Shown in pieces: positions 14,626-24,099 of a stretch of 64,000 nucleotides of DNA. The position numbers and the translations under genes were made by a program. How positions within the stretch are numbered: the stretch's first letter is position 1; each line of letters starts with the position of its first letter. The notes under the pieces were generated by a model that did no database searches, was not told the DNA's origin, and was given only the letters and a program-made list of their open reading frames with translations. Source of the DNA: an uncultured Acetatifactor sp. (lineage in GTDB: Bacteria > Bacillota > Clostridia > Lachnospirales > Lachnospiraceae); assembly GCA_910586215.1 (NCBI GenBank), contig CAJUGH010000003.1, positions 62,001 through 126,000 on the forward strand, read 5' to 3'.

Positions 14626-16557
14626 ATGGATAGAAAATTAGCATTAAGGGATGAGATTCTCATGAGTGTGGAGAAGCCTGCCCGGTATATTGGCGGTGAA
14701 TTCAATTCCGTGATGAAAGATCCGGACAGTGTGGCTGTGCGGTTCGCTTTCTGTTTTCCGGATGTGTATGAGATCGGCATGTCCCATCTGGGTATCCAGA
14801 TCTTGTATGATATGCTCAATTCCATGGAGGACGTGTGGTGTGAAAGGGTATATTCACCCTGGGTAGACCTGGATGGAATCCTGCGCAGGGAGCAGATTCC
14901 TCTTTTTGCCCTGGAATCCCAGGATCCTGTGAAGGGATTTGACTTCCTGGGAATTACCCTCCAGTACGAAATGTGTTACACCAATATCCTGCAGGTGTTG
15001 GATCTGTCCCAGATCCCGTTACTTGCCAGCAGGCGGGGGGAGGACTGCCCCATTGTCATAGGAGGCGGACCCTGCGCTTACAATCCGGAACCCCTGGCTG
15101 ATTTCTTCGACCTCTTCTATATCGGGGAGGGAGAGACGCAGTACCGGGAACTGCTGGACCTGTACAAAGCCTGCCGGGCAGAGGGCACCGGCAGGAGAGA
15201 GTTCCTGCGCCAGGCAGCAAGACTTCCCGGGATCTATGCGCCGGGATTCTACGAAGTATCCTACAAGGAAGATGGTACCATTGCCGCCTTCCGGCCCATG
15301 GAGGAAGGGCTTCCTGCCACGGTGCGCAAGGAAGTGGTGATGGATGTGACAGATGCCTGTTATCCCAGGAAGCCCATTGTGCCTTTTATGAAAGTAACCC
15401 AGGACAGGGTGGTATTAGAGATCCAGCGTGGCTGTATCCGGGGATGCAGGTTCTGTCAGGCAGGCCAGATCTACCGTCCTGTGCGGGAACGCAGCCTGGA
15501 AATGCTAAAGTCCTGTGCCCTGGAAATGCTGCATAACACAGGGCATGAAGAGATATCCTTGAGTTCCCTGAGTTCCAGTGATTACTCCCATCTGCCCGGG
15601 CTGGTAAATTTCCTGATAGAAGAGTGCAGCAGGAACCACACGAACATTTCCCTGCCCTCCCTGCGCATAGATGCTTTTTCCCTGGATGTGATGGGCAAGG
15701 TACAGGACGTGAAGAAGTCAAGCCTTACTTTTGCCCCGGAGGCAGGCAGCCAGCGTTTACGGAATGTGATCAACAAGGGACTGACCGAGGAAGACATCCT
15801 GAAGGGAGCTGCCCAGGCATTTGCAGGAGGGTGGACACGGGTGAAGCTGTATTTTATGCTGGGTCTTCCCACGGAGACCGAAGATGATATCAGGGGAATT
15901 GCTGAATTGTCCAACCAGATTGCGGCTACCTTTTTTGAGACGGTGCCCAAGGAGAAACGGACCAACGGAAAAGTACAGATCGTGGCCAGCACCTCTTTCT
16001 TCGTGCCCAAGCCCTTTACCCCCTTTCAGTGGGCCAGCCAGTGTACCCGGAAGGAATTCCTGGAAAAAGCATATTTTACCAGGAAAACCATAGCGGAACA
16101 GCTCAACCAGAAGAGCATCAAATACAACTGGCATGAGGCAGATGCCAGTGTCATGGAAGGTGTCCTGGCCAGGGGAGACAGAAGACTAGGCCAGGTGATC
16201 CTCAAGGTGTATGAAAAAGGCGGCTTCTATGATGCCTGGGGAGAATATTACCAGAATGAGAGATGGCTGGAAGCCATAGAGGAATGCGGCCTGTCTGTGG
16301 ACTTTTACACCCACAGGGAGCGCTCCCTGGATGAGATCCTGCCCTGGGATTTCATTGATTGCGGCGTCACCAAGGAATATCTCATACGGGAGTGGGAGAA
16401 GGCAAAGCGGGAGGAAATCTCTGAAAACTGTAAGGCATCATGCCAGAACTGCGGTGCAGCCAGTTTCGGAGGTGGAGTCTGCCTGGAGCCGAAGATAGGG
16501 AAAACAAGAGGGTGTGTGAATCCTCCTCTTGAAACGGGCGAGGGGGTATCTCTATGA
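14626..16557 (+). CDS. B12-binding domain radical SAM protein (TIGR03960 family)
   Basis: A 643-residue protein. The N-terminal part (PDVYEIGMSHLGIQILYDML, residues about 44-63) is the cobalamin-binding-like domain. The radical SAM cluster motif CIRGCRFC lies near residue 272. A C-terminal NCGAASFGGG segment follows. The family is nearly always encoded next to a DUF2344 protein and RNase G, as here, but the reaction is not established. ATG 14626 has GAGAGGG 7 bases upstream. A longer frame from 14557 overlaps the preceding gene without a site. The 3' end overlaps the next start by ATGA. Confidence 0.92.
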   Translation: MDRKLALRDEILMSVEKPARYIGGEFNSVMKDPDSVAVRFAFCFPDVYEIGMSHLGIQILYDMLNSMEDVWCERVYSPWVDLDGILRREQIPLFALESQDPVKGFDFLGITLQYEMCYTNILQVLDLSQIPLLASRRGEDCPIVIGGGPCAYNPEPLADFFDLFYIGEGETQYRELLDLYKACRAEGTGRREFLRQAARLPGIYAPGFYEVSYKEDGTIAAFRPMEEGLPATVRKEVVMDVTDACYPRKPIVPFMKVTQDRVVLEIQRGCIRGCRFCQAGQIYRPVRERSLEMLKSCALEMLHNTGHEEISLSSLSSSDYSHLPGLVNFLIEECSRNHTNISLPSLRIDAFSLDVMGKVQDVKKSSLTFAPEAGSQRLRNVINKGLTEEDILKGAAQAFAGGWTRVKLYFMLGLPTETEDDIRGIAELSNQIAATFFETVPKEKRTNGKVQIVASTSFFVPKPFTPFQWASQCTRKEFLEKAYFTRKTIAEQLNQKSIKYNWHEADASVMEGVLARGDRRLGQVILKVYEKGGFYDAWGEYYQNERWLEAIEECGLSVDFYTHRERSLDEILPWDFIDCGVTKEYLIREWEKAKREEISENCKASCQNCGAASFGGGVCLEPKIGKTRGCVNPPLETGEGVSL

Positions 16558-17366
16558 AATTGCGTGTGAAATTCAGAAAATTTGGTTCTGTCCGGTTCAT
16601 CGGCCATCTGGATGTCATGCGGTTCTTCCAGAAAGCCATACGCAGGGCAGGGATCGACATTGCATACACAGGGGGGTACAGTCCACACCAGATTATGACC
16701 TTTGCTGCTCCTCTGGGAGTGGGACTGGAGAGCAATGGGGAATATATGGACATTGAAGTTCATTCCCTGCCGTCCTGCCAGGAAGTGGCAGATCGTCTCA
16801 ACCAGGTCAGCGTGCCTGGCATCCAGGTCGTCTCTGTGAAGATTCTCCCGGAAAAGGCAGGCAACGCCATGGCCAGTGTGGCCGCCGCAGCTTATACCAT
16901 CCGTGTCCGGGAGGAGACAACGCTGCTTCCGGACATGGCCGCCATCCTGCCTGACTTCCTGGTCAGAAAAGAAATCAGGATCACCAAAGAGACCAAAAAG
17001 GGGACCCGCGAAGTGGATATCCGGCCCGGCATCCTGGCACTGGACTTTTCGGACGGGGACTTCCACCTGCTGGTGGATGCCTCCAGCGCCGGGAATATTA
17101 AGCCGGAGCAGGTGATGACAGCTTTGCTGTCACAGGCACAGGGGAAAGTGGATGCAGAAGTCCCCTGTGTGGAATCCTTTCCAGGGAATGCCCTGCGGAT
17201 CACCCGGGAGGATGTGTATACCAGGGCAATGTCTGACAATGTGACCGAATCAACTGGTGGTATGACATCCGCATTGGAATCCCATTCCACGGAAAATGCG
17301 GAGTTCTGTAAAAAATTGCAGGAACATGGACTGATATCCCTAGGGGATGTGGGCTATACGGAGTGA
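16554..17366 (+). CDS. Radical SAM-associated protein, DUF2344 (TIGR03936)
   Basis: A 270-residue protein starting MKLRVKFRKFGSVRFIGHLD, with GGYSPHQIMTFAAPLGVGLES at about 40-60, which matches the DUF2344 family that accompanies or is fused to TIGR03960 radical SAM proteins. It overlaps that gene by 4 bases, which supports joint production. Its biochemical role is not known. The last 40 residues are low-complexity and charged. Confidence 0.9.
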   Translation: MKLRVKFRKFGSVRFIGHLDVMRFFQKAIRRAGIDIAYTGGYSPHQIMTFAAPLGVGLESNGEYMDIEVHSLPSCQEVADRLNQVSVPGIQVVSVKILPEKAGNAMASVAAAAYTIRVREETTLLPDMAAILPDFLVRKEIRITKETKKGTREVDIRPGILALDFSDGDFHLLVDASSAGNIKPEQVMTALLSQAQGKVDAEVPCVESFPGNALRITREDVYTRAMSDNVTESTGGMTSALESHSTENAEFCKKLQEHGLISLGDVGYTE

Positions 17367-17431
17367 GAAGTGGTAAATTGATGCCCCGTTGCCTGCAGTG
17401 GGGTTGTTGACTGAAAAAGGAGAGATGCTTT

Positions 17432-18802
17432 ATGAGCCGGGCCATAAAACCACCAAATGATACCCGTTTAAGCGAAGAGGAATGGAATCTTAGGGATACA
17501 GCTTCCGGAAAGTTATTGTGTACCATCTACAGGGAACAGCCCTGTATGTTGCTGCTTCAGGAAGGCAGGATCACTGCCGCCAGCTTCCTGTCCAAGGATG
17601 CAGACAGGATCGGAGCCATCTTTATCGGAAAGGTAAAGAAGATCTGTCCCAATATCAATGCCTGTTTTGTGGAAATTGCAGACCGTGAAATCTGTTTCCT
17701 GTCCCTGTCCAAAGCAAAAACCCCTTGTCTGCTGAACCGGACTTTTGAAGGCCGGATCCTGGAGGGGGATGAACTGCTGGTACAGGTGGAACAGGAAGCC
17801 GTGAAGACTAAACAGGCTGCTGTCACTGCCCATATTTCCATTCACAATGACTATTTTGCCCTGTCCCTGGGAAGCCCCCGGCTACATTTCTCCACGAAAA
17901 TGTCGTCTGGGAAAAAAGAAGCCATCCACAGTCTCTTTTCCAAAAGAGGACTACTTAAGGATGGCTGCCTGGTACAGGATGTGGGAATCCTGGCCCCTGG
18001 TCTGGAGAACCCGGAATATCCCCTGCCTCCCATTGGCGCAGTGGCCCGGACGAGACTAGGGCATCTGACTGGGGAAGAACTCCAGGACATGGTCCTGGCA
18101 CAGTTCCACTCATTGGCAGCGGAATTCTGCCAGCTTCTCTGCACGGCCAGGTATCGCAGCAGCTTCAGTCAGTTGAGAAAAGCCCCGGATGCCAGGGAGA
18201 CCGTCATGAAGGACATGGCACCTTACCTGGGTACAGAATGCCAGGAGATCCTTACGGATCAGCCGGACCAGTATGCGTGGCTTCTGGAATACTGCCAGGA
18301 ATACCTGCCCAAGAAGCAGGTTCGGCTCTACCAGGATACCAGGATCTCCCTACAGACCCTGTATGCACTGGATACTAAGCTGCAGGATGCCTTAAGCCCC
18401 CGTGTATGGCTCAAATCAGGCGCCTACCTGGTGATAGAACCAACAGAAGCTCTTACAGTCATTGATGTAAACTCTGGAAAATGGGAGAGGAAGACAAATG
18501 CACAGGATACCTACTTCCAGATTAACCTGGAAGCCGCCAGGGAAATCGCCCTCCAGCTCCGGCTCCGCAATTTGTCTGGTATTATATTAGTGGATTTCAT
18601 AAACATGGTCAAAGACGATCATATATTGGAACTTATGGAATCCCTGCGGACACTTGTAAAAACAGATCCCATTACCACCAGTATCATTGATATGACCCCC
18701 CTGGGCCTGGTAGAAATCACCCGGAAAAAAGTAAGCAAACCGCTTCACGAACAAATCCACTTGTCAAGGAGACAACAATCACATGAAACTGATCAAATTT
18801 GA
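17432..18802 (+). CDS. rng: Ribonuclease E/G family protein lacking the zinc-link
   Basis: This single-strand-specific endoribonuclease takes part in rRNA and mRNA processing. Residues about 55-135 are the S1 RNA-binding domain (GAIFIGKVKKICPNINACFV). The catalytic magnesium-binding Asp residues sit in TVIDVNSGKW (about Asp345) and IILVDFINM (about Asp388). The protein ends soon after LGLVEITRKK with a polar tail, so the CPxC zinc-link and the small C-terminal domain of the E. coli enzymes are absent. ATG 17432 follows AAAGGAGAG. The last 20 bases overlap the NUDIX gene. Confidence 0.9.
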   Translation: MSRAIKPPNDTRLSEEEWNLRDTASGKLLCTIYREQPCMLLLQEGRITAASFLSKDADRIGAIFIGKVKKICPNINACFVEIADREICFLSLSKAKTPCLLNRTFEGRILEGDELLVQVEQEAVKTKQAAVTAHISIHNDYFALSLGSPRLHFSTKMSSGKKEAIHSLFSKRGLLKDGCLVQDVGILAPGLENPEYPLPPIGAVARTRLGHLTGEELQDMVLAQFHSLAAEFCQLLCTARYRSSFSQLRKAPDARETVMKDMAPYLGTECQEILTDQPDQYAWLLEYCQEYLPKKQVRLYQDTRISLQTLYALDTKLQDALSPRVWLKSGAYLVIEPTEALTVIDVNSGKWERKTNAQDTYFQINLEAAREIALQLRLRNLSGIILVDFINMVKDDHILELMESLRTLVKTDPITTSIIDMTPLGLVEITRKKVSKPLHEQIHLSRRQQSHETDQI

Positions 18803-19340
18803 AAAAGTCAGGGATGGCAAATACCTTAAAAATTATGAGTTGACCTATTTGAATAAACTAGGCCGGGAAAAGAAATATGAGATCATAAGCAGGCGGAACC
18901 TGAAGGATATCACAGACATTGGCGGGAAGCCCAGCGGCGTATCCATTGTGGCTACCTGCCAGGACAGGCTGTTATTGCTGCATGAATTCCGCATGGGGGT
19001 GAACCAGGTGGTTTATAATCTTTGCGCCGGTATGATTGAGCCGGATGAGGCCATTGAAGATTGTATTGCCAGGGAGTTGTATGAGGAGACAGGACTCAAG
19101 GTAAACCGGATCCTAAAGATCCTGCCGCCTTCCTTTGCCGCGGTGGCCATTTCCGATACTACTACACATATTGCACTTGTGGAGGTGGAAGGTGATTTCT
19201 GCGACCATACCTCTGAAAATGAAGAAATCCAGGCCCGGTTCTATACCCGTGAAGAAGTCCGGAACCTGCTGGAGACAGAAAGTTTCAGTTCCAGGGCGCA
19301 GTTGGCAGCGTATTTCTTTGCAGAACGGCCTTGGAGATAG
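18783..19340 (+). CDS. NUDIX hydrolase, ADP-ribose pyrophosphatase-like
   Basis: A 185-residue protein. The complete NUDIX box starts at Gly83 (GMIEPDEAIEDCIARELYEE) with REL and EETG intact, preceded by the beta-strands typical of ADP-ribose/nucleoside diphosphate-sugar hydrolases. The exact substrate is inferred only from overall resemblance. ATG 18783 has AAGGAG 10 bases upstream, inside the end of rng, so the two are co-transcribed. Confidence 0.85.
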   Translation: MKLIKFEKVRDGKYLKNYELTYLNKLGREKKYEIISRRNLKDITDIGGKPSGVSIVATCQDRLLLLHEFRMGVNQVVYNLCAGMIEPDEAIEDCIARELYEETGLKVNRILKILPPSFAAVAISDTTTHIALVEVEGDFCDHTSENEEIQARFYTREEVRNLLETESFSSRAQLAAYFFAERPWR

Positions 19341-19404
19341 TGTGCGGAGATAAGAATCTTTTCGGATTCAACTATTCGCAAAAGACAAGTTTAACGAATA
19401 GTTA

Positions 19405-19442
19405 GGTGCGTTTTCCGCAGGGTGTGTGCAGGCGCCTTTTTT
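19405..19442 (+). terminator. Rho-independent terminator after the NUDIX gene
   Basis: GGTGC (19405-19409) can pair with GCGCC (19432-19436), followed by six T residues at 19437-19442. A second inverted repeat, AACTATTCG/CGAATAGTT, lies just before it (19369-19377/19395-19403). Confidence 0.5.
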
Positions 19443-19480
19443 GCCTAACTGGCGAGCAGTGCATTGTTCCCACAAATGTT

Positions 19481-19520
19481 CAGCACAGACTTTCGGCTGA
19501 TACGCTGAAAGTCTGTGCTG
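19481..19520. terminator. Strong hairpin between convergent NUDIX and flotillin genes
   Basis: CAGCACAGACTTTC (19481-19494) and GAAAGTCTGTGCTG (19507-19520) form a perfect 14-bp stem with a 12-base loop. It sits 48 bases past the flotillin stop. Neither side carries a clear T-run, so termination is likely but not certain. Confidence 0.5.
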
Positions 19521-19568
19521 CCCTCTATATGTTTCCTCTTGTTTTTCTATGTTTTATATTTTGGATAA

Positions 19569-21020
19569 CTACGACTGTTCTTTTTCGGAAGAACCAGATG
19601 ATGCCACTTTGCCGCCCAGGAATCCGGACAGGACGGCCTGCAGGTCAACGCCGGTGGCTTCCTTTAAGCCGTCTGTTACCTGGACGACCGTGCCCATGAC
19701 GTCCTTCATCAGTTTGGCTGAATTTCCATCGCCGTACATGGTGATCTTATCTACATTAGAAAGAGGTTCCGCAGCGTTCTTAACCACTTCCGGCAATGCC
19801 TTAAAGTACATTTCGAGGACGGCAGCTTCTCCCATCTTGGTCATGGCTTCAGCCTTTTTCTCAATACCTTCTGCTTCTGCCACTGCCTTGGCGCGGATGG
19901 CTTCTGCCTCAGCCAGGCCTTTTGTGCGGATACCTTCCGCTTCCTGTTCCATGGTATATTTCTTGGCCTCTGCCTGAGCCTTCATGGCTTCGGCTTCTTT
20001 TTCCGTCTCAAATTTCCTGGCCTCTGCTTCTCGCTGACGCTCATATAATTGTGCATCTGCAAGCTGCTGTTTGGCAAATTTGTCTGCTTCTGCCTTCTTC
20101 TTCACCTGGGCATCCAGGGACTGTTCCATGACTTCCGCTTCCCGCTGCTTTAGGAGGATTTCCTTCTCCTGTTTGGCAATATTAGCGTTGGCAGTGGTGA
20201 TTTCCACAGTCTTACGCTGCTCTTCCTCCTGGATGCGGTAGGCGGCATCTGCTTCAGCCTTTTTGATATCCGATTCCCGTTTCAGTTCGGCTCTTTGGAT
20301 GGAGAGTTCATTCTGTTTCTTGGCAATCTCGGATTCTGCATTCACTTCTGCTTCATTGGCTTCGCGTTTGGCGTTAGCCTGGGCTTTTGCAATTTCCTTC
20401 TCGCTCTCTGCCCTGGATATGGCAGCGTTTTTCTGGATCTTGACAATATTGTCCACACCCAGGTTCTCAATGACGCCGTTGCCGTCCACAAAGTTCTGTA
20501 CATTAAAACTGATGATATCCAGGCCCATGGCGGCCAGATCCGGCTCTGCGTTCTCTTTTACCAGCATGGCGAATTTCTGGCGGTCAGACACCATCTCTTC
20601 CAGGGCCATTTTCCCTACAATTTCACGCACATTGCCTTCCAGCACTTCGCGGGCCACACGTCCGATGTATTCTGCATTCTTGTTCAGAAAATTCTGAGCG
20701 GCCAGCTTCAGTCGTTCTTCGTTGTCACTGATCTTCACATTGACAGTGGCATCCACATTGATGTTTATGTAATCTGCTGTAGGGACTGCATTGGAGGTCT
20801 TTACGTCAATGGGAATCAACTGTAGGTTCAATTCATCTTTTCTCTCAAAGAAAGGAATCTTAACACCTGCTTTCCCGATGAGCACCTTGGGATCCTTTCG
20901 CAGGCCTGAGATGATGATAGCGGTGTCCGGGGATGCTTTGACATATCCGGAGATGAAGACAAGCAGGATAAGCACTGCCGCGCTGCCTGCAATAATGGGA
21001 CCTAACATTTGACCTAACAT
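19569..21020 (-). CDS. Flotillin-like SPFH/band 7 protein
   Basis: A 483-residue protein. An N-terminal membrane segment (IIAGSAAVLILLVFISGYV, residues 9-27) is followed by an SPFH domain (about 30-200) and a long Ala/Glu/Lys-rich coiled coil (about 200-400, with AEAEAIRAKAVAEAEGIEKK-type repeats), and a short Gly-rich tail. Flotillins oligomerise into membrane microdomain scaffolds on the inner face. In Bacillus the gene follows an NfeD partner, and none is adjacent here. The 248-base upstream gap has only a possible extended -10 (TAGAAT, minus strand, 21180-21185). Confidence 0.92.
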   Translation of the reverse strand: MLGQMLGPIIAGSAAVLILLVFISGYVKASPDTAIIISGLRKDPKVLIGKAGVKIPFFERKDELNLQLIPIDVKTSNAVPTADYININVDATVNVKISDNEERLKLAAQNFLNKNAEYIGRVAREVLEGNVREIVGKMALEEMVSDRQKFAMLVKENAEPDLAAMGLDIISFNVQNFVDGNGVIENLGVDNIVKIQKNAAISRAESEKEIAKAQANAKREANEAEVNAESEIAKKQNELSIQRAELKRESDIKKAEADAAYRIQEEEQRKTVEITTANANIAKQEKEILLKQREAEVMEQSLDAQVKKKAEADKFAKQQLADAQLYERQREAEARKFETEKEAEAMKAQAEAKKYTMEQEAEGIRTKGLAEAEAIRAKAVAEAEGIEKKAEAMTKMGEAAVLEMYFKALPEVVKNAAEPLSNVDKITMYGDGNSAKLMKDVMGTVVQVTDGLKEATGVDLQAVLSGFLGGKVASSGSSEKEQS

Positions 21021-21268
21021 TAAATATACCCTCCTCTTTCTTGTGTGATAGCTAATGGCGGGAATCCAATTCAGCTAATCCCCATCCACAAGCCATAGTT
21101 GGTTCCCGCGGGCAATGACAATCTGTGAGACTGCTTTTGTAACATTGCCTGGAGCGGGAATGTTGCCTTGGATATTCTTATTCTAACATATGGATTTACA
21201 TCATAAAATATGTAACAGGAATACGTTCCGCCTATGATATATGGAAAAACTGCACGTTTCGGCCCTTA

Positions 21269-21730
21269 TTAGGTTCTGCCTCCGCAGATCTCCTGGGAAT
21301 CCAGAAGCACTGTGAAAGGCCCTTCATTAACCAGGGAGACCTTCATGGAGGCTCCGAAACTGCCCTCTTCCACCACGGCAATCTCCTGCCGGACTTTCTC
21401 CACGATATACCGGTAAAGGGCATTGGCCATCCGGGGTTCCCCCGCGCTTATAAAGGAAGGCCTGTTTCCCTTTCGGCAGTCGGCATATAAGGTAAATTGT
21501 GAGATTAGGAGAATCTGGGCGTCAACTGTTTTCATGTCAAGATTTGTCTTGCCATCACCATCCTCAAAGATCCGCAGGCCAACCAGCTTCTTTATCATCT
21601 TGTCTGCAATTGCCTGTGTATCTGAGGCGCTGATTCCCACGAATACCAGGAATCCTTTTCCGATCCTGCCAATGATCTGCCCCTCTACCGTAACGCTGGC
21701 TTCACTGACTCTTTGTATTAGAAATCTCAT
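21269..21730 (-). CDS. dtd: D-aminoacyl-tRNA deacylase
   Basis: Removes D-amino acids (and glycine from tRNA-Ala) mischarged on tRNA. The 153-residue protein has the two hallmark motifs, SQFTLYAD near residue 77 (SQxT) and NEGPFTVLL near residue 136 (NxPxT). The start MRFLIQRVSEASVTV is the usual N-terminus. It lies 6 bases downstream of the permease gene and is probably co-transcribed with it. Confidence 0.95.
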   Translation of the reverse strand: MRFLIQRVSEASVTVEGQIIGRIGKGFLVFVGISASDTQAIADKMIKKLVGLRIFEDGDGKTNLDMKTVDAQILLISQFTLYADCRKGNRPSFISAGEPRMANALYRYIVEKVRQEIAVVEEGSFGASMKVSLVNEGPFTVLLDSQEICGGRT

Positions 21731-21736
21731 CTTCCT

Positions 21737-23173
21737 TTATCCCTTCCGTCCATATTCATTTTCATCAGGTTCTTCTATTCCAGTCTCAGATTCCTCCTTT
21801 TTCCGGGCAAGATTCAGGAGGTTCAGATGGCCGCTGTTTCCTTCCTCGGAGGAAAACAGTCTCCCCTTCCTGTTTGTAAAGGTCCAGGTATGTTTTTCTT
21901 TTGTCTTCTTGCGGGTCGTACCTTCAGAAACCGGCCGTCGGTGAAGGCCTTCGGCATCCACATACTCCAGATCCTCGTAAATCCTGGACTCCACAGGGAG
22001 ACTCTTCTTCTGAAGCATAGTGTCTATTACGGCCTTGGCGGCAGCGTATATGACAGCGAAAATGGGAACACCTATGATCATGCCCACCACGCCAAACAGG
22101 CCACCGAACAGTGTAATGGCAAAGATTACCCAGAATCCGGTGAGTCCAGTGGAACTGCCCAGGATCTTGGGACCAAGCACGTTGCCGTCAAATTGCTGCA
22201 GAGCCAGGATGAACAGCAGGAAATACACGAAATTCAACGGATGCTGGGGATCCACGATAAAGATTAAGATACTGCTGGGAATGGCACCCAGAAATGGTCC
22301 GAAGAACGGGATGATGTTGGTTACACCGATCACCACACTCACCAGTGCGGCATATGGCATCTGCATCAAGGATGTTCCAATGAAACACAATATGCCAATG
22401 ATGATGGAATCTATAATTTTTCCACCCAGGAATCCGATGAAAGTCTGGTGGGTAAAGCGCAGGTTCCGCACCAAAGTATTCGCGGTATCCCGTTCAAATA
22501 CGGCATAGAGCAATTTCTTCCCCTGTCCTGCAAATTTCTCCTTGCTGGCCAGTACATAGATGGATATCACAAAACCTATAATAAAATCCCACAAAACTCC
22601 CAGTACGTTGATGACGCTGATGGACACCGTCTTGATCAGCACGGCTGTATTCGATAATAGGCCGGAAAGCCAATTGTCCAGTTCACCGGAATACTTGTTC
22701 ACCGTCTGTACCACATACTCTCCCAGTTCCGGATTGTCATCCAGCATCTTATTCAGCCATGCAATAAAATTGGTGGTATAAGAATCGAAATTAAGCACAA
22801 TATTCTCTACACTGGGGACAATCTGGGATACCATCATGGCGATCAGGATATAAATCAGCGCCATGAACAGGAAGGCCGTGACCAGGATGCCCAGTCCCCT
22901 TATGATGGAATTCCTCTTCTTTGACTCCTTTATCTTACAGATTTTGCACAGCGGAAATAAGACCCTTTCCTCCGCAAAGTTGAGAATAGGGGTGAGAAGA
23001 TAGGCCGTGGCCAGTCCGAACACCACAGGCATCAGGATGTGGATAATTGTGCCAATGCCTGTGGTAATGTTCTGACTGTGGAATACGAAATAGTAGAAGA
23101 CAATGCTGGCGGCTATCACCAGGAAGGCCGTGACACCCCATCGGAAATAGTGATTGTTCATCTTGAATTTCAT
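21737..23173 (-). CDS. AI-2E family permease
   Basis: A 478-residue membrane protein with about eight hydrophobic segments in residues 10-390 and the family signature near PFFGPFLGAIPSSILI and VLGPKILGSSTGLTGFWV. The C-terminal 90 residues are hydrophilic and charged. Members of this family have been linked to autoinducer or ion export, and the name does not fix the substrate. It is followed at once by dtd. Confidence 0.9.
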   Translation of the reverse strand: MKFKMNNHYFRWGVTAFLVIAASIVFYYFVFHSQNITTGIGTIIHILMPVVFGLATAYLLTPILNFAEERVLFPLCKICKIKESKKRNSIIRGLGILVTAFLFMALIYILIAMMVSQIVPSVENIVLNFDSYTTNFIAWLNKMLDDNPELGEYVVQTVNKYSGELDNWLSGLLSNTAVLIKTVSISVINVLGVLWDFIIGFVISIYVLASKEKFAGQGKKLLYAVFERDTANTLVRNLRFTHQTFIGFLGGKIIDSIIIGILCFIGTSLMQMPYAALVSVVIGVTNIIPFFGPFLGAIPSSILIFIVDPQHPLNFVYFLLFILALQQFDGNVLGPKILGSSTGLTGFWVIFAITLFGGLFGVVGMIIGVPIFAVIYAAAKAVIDTMLQKKSLPVESRIYEDLEYVDAEGLHRRPVSEGTTRKKTKEKHTWTFTNRKGRLFSSEEGNSGHLNLLNLARKKEESETGIEEPDENEYGRKG

Positions 23174-23277
23174 AACAGTATCCCTTCTTTGGTACCTAGG
23201 ATTACTCTTATCATACTCTTTCTTGAACCGGATAACAAGTAGATTCTTGAAAAAGTATCTTAAAAATTGGTGTACAT

Positions 23278-23336
23278 AAAATTCAGCCTATGCCCATTTC
23301 AAAATCGTGCCTTTCGGCACTCCCCGTTGCTTACCG
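23278..23336 (-). repeat. Copy of dispersed repeat family 2
   Basis: On the minus strand, AAGCAACGGGGAGTGCCGAA... with the GTGCC-GAAA-GGCAC hairpin and then ATGGGCATAGGCTGAATTTT matches the plus-strand element at 27511-27581. It begins at the rubrerythrin stop codon and so may supply the 3' end of that transcript. Confidence 0.6.
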
Positions 23337-23936
23337 TGTTTCTCCCTCATAGGGAGAGAATTCAAAGCGGATAAAATATCCCCGCTCATGACGGCACACA
23401 GGGCAGACGGCAGGTGCATTGGTTCCTTTATAGACATAACCACAGTTTAAGCACATCCATTCCACAGACACATCTGAAACGAAGAGTTTTCCCTCCTTCA
23501 GCCATTTTCCATATCTTCCAAAGCGGTCCCCGTGTATCTTCTCGATCTCGGCAATCTGGAAAAAAGAGGCGGCGATCTTCTCAAAGCCTTCCTTTCTTGC
23601 CATTTCCCCAAATGCCTGGTACACATCATCATGTTCTTCGTACTCGTTGTGCTGTGCCATGTCCAGGAGGCTGCCAATATCCTCGGAAATGTCAATGGGA
23701 TATCCACCATCAATGAAAATGGTCTCCCCGGCCATTTCCTTGAGATGGTTGTAGAAAATCTCTGCATGTTCCTTCTCCTGGGAAGCCGTGTATGCAAAGA
23801 TGGCACTGATCACAGGCAGTCCGTCCTTTTTGGCCTGGGAGGCTGCGAAGGTGTATCGGTTCCTGGCCTGGCTCTCCCCGGCAAATGCACGCATCAGGTT
23901 ATCTTTTGTCTTGCTTTTCTTGAAATTTGACTCCAT
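23331..23936 (-). CDS. Rubrerythrin
   Basis: A non-haem di-iron peroxidase that detoxifies hydrogen peroxide in anaerobes. In the 201-residue protein, residues about 10-150 form the ferritin-like four-helix domain with ExxH-type iron ligands (EKEHAEIF, EIEKIHGDRF). Residues about 160-200 form a rubredoxin-like domain with CLNCGYVY and CPVCRHERGYF. ATG 23936 has AAAGGAG 8 bases upstream. A longer frame from 23996 has no family similarity. A PerR/Fur-like box lies 45 bases upstream. Confidence 0.94.
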   Translation of the reverse strand: MESNFKKSKTKDNLMRAFAGESQARNRYTFAASQAKKDGLPVISAIFAYTASQEKEHAEIFYNHLKEMAGETIFIDGGYPIDISEDIGSLLDMAQHNEYEEHDDVYQAFGEMARKEGFEKIAASFFQIAEIEKIHGDRFGRYGKWLKEGKLFVSDVSVEWMCLNCGYVYKGTNAPAVCPVCRHERGYFIRFEFSPYEGETR

Positions 23937-23980
23937 AATATACTCCTTTTCCCTGTTTCTTTCATCAGTATCTCCCATTT

Positions 23981-23995
23981 GGATAAAAATTATCA
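23981..23995 (-). promoter_or_regulatory. PerR/Fur-like box upstream of rubrerythrin
   Basis: The minus strand reads TGATAATTTTTATCC, which matches the Fur-family 7-1-7 palindrome TGATAATNATTATCA at all but two positions. PerR control of rubrerythrin is known in clostridia. The site is also upstream of the divergent TtcA-like gene. Confidence 0.45.
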
Positions 23996-24099
23996 TTCAG
24001 CTATTGTTTTTGTCTCCCAAAAATTATAAAATAAGCGAGATGGACCTTGGGAAACATGGGGGACCTTCGGATAAAATGGACTGGAGATTCGTGACGGAT

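Noticed and set aside
20263..20825. Plus-strand frames opposite the flotillin gene
   Set aside because: The flotillin coiled coil on the minus strand explains the open frames. They lack their own start signals.
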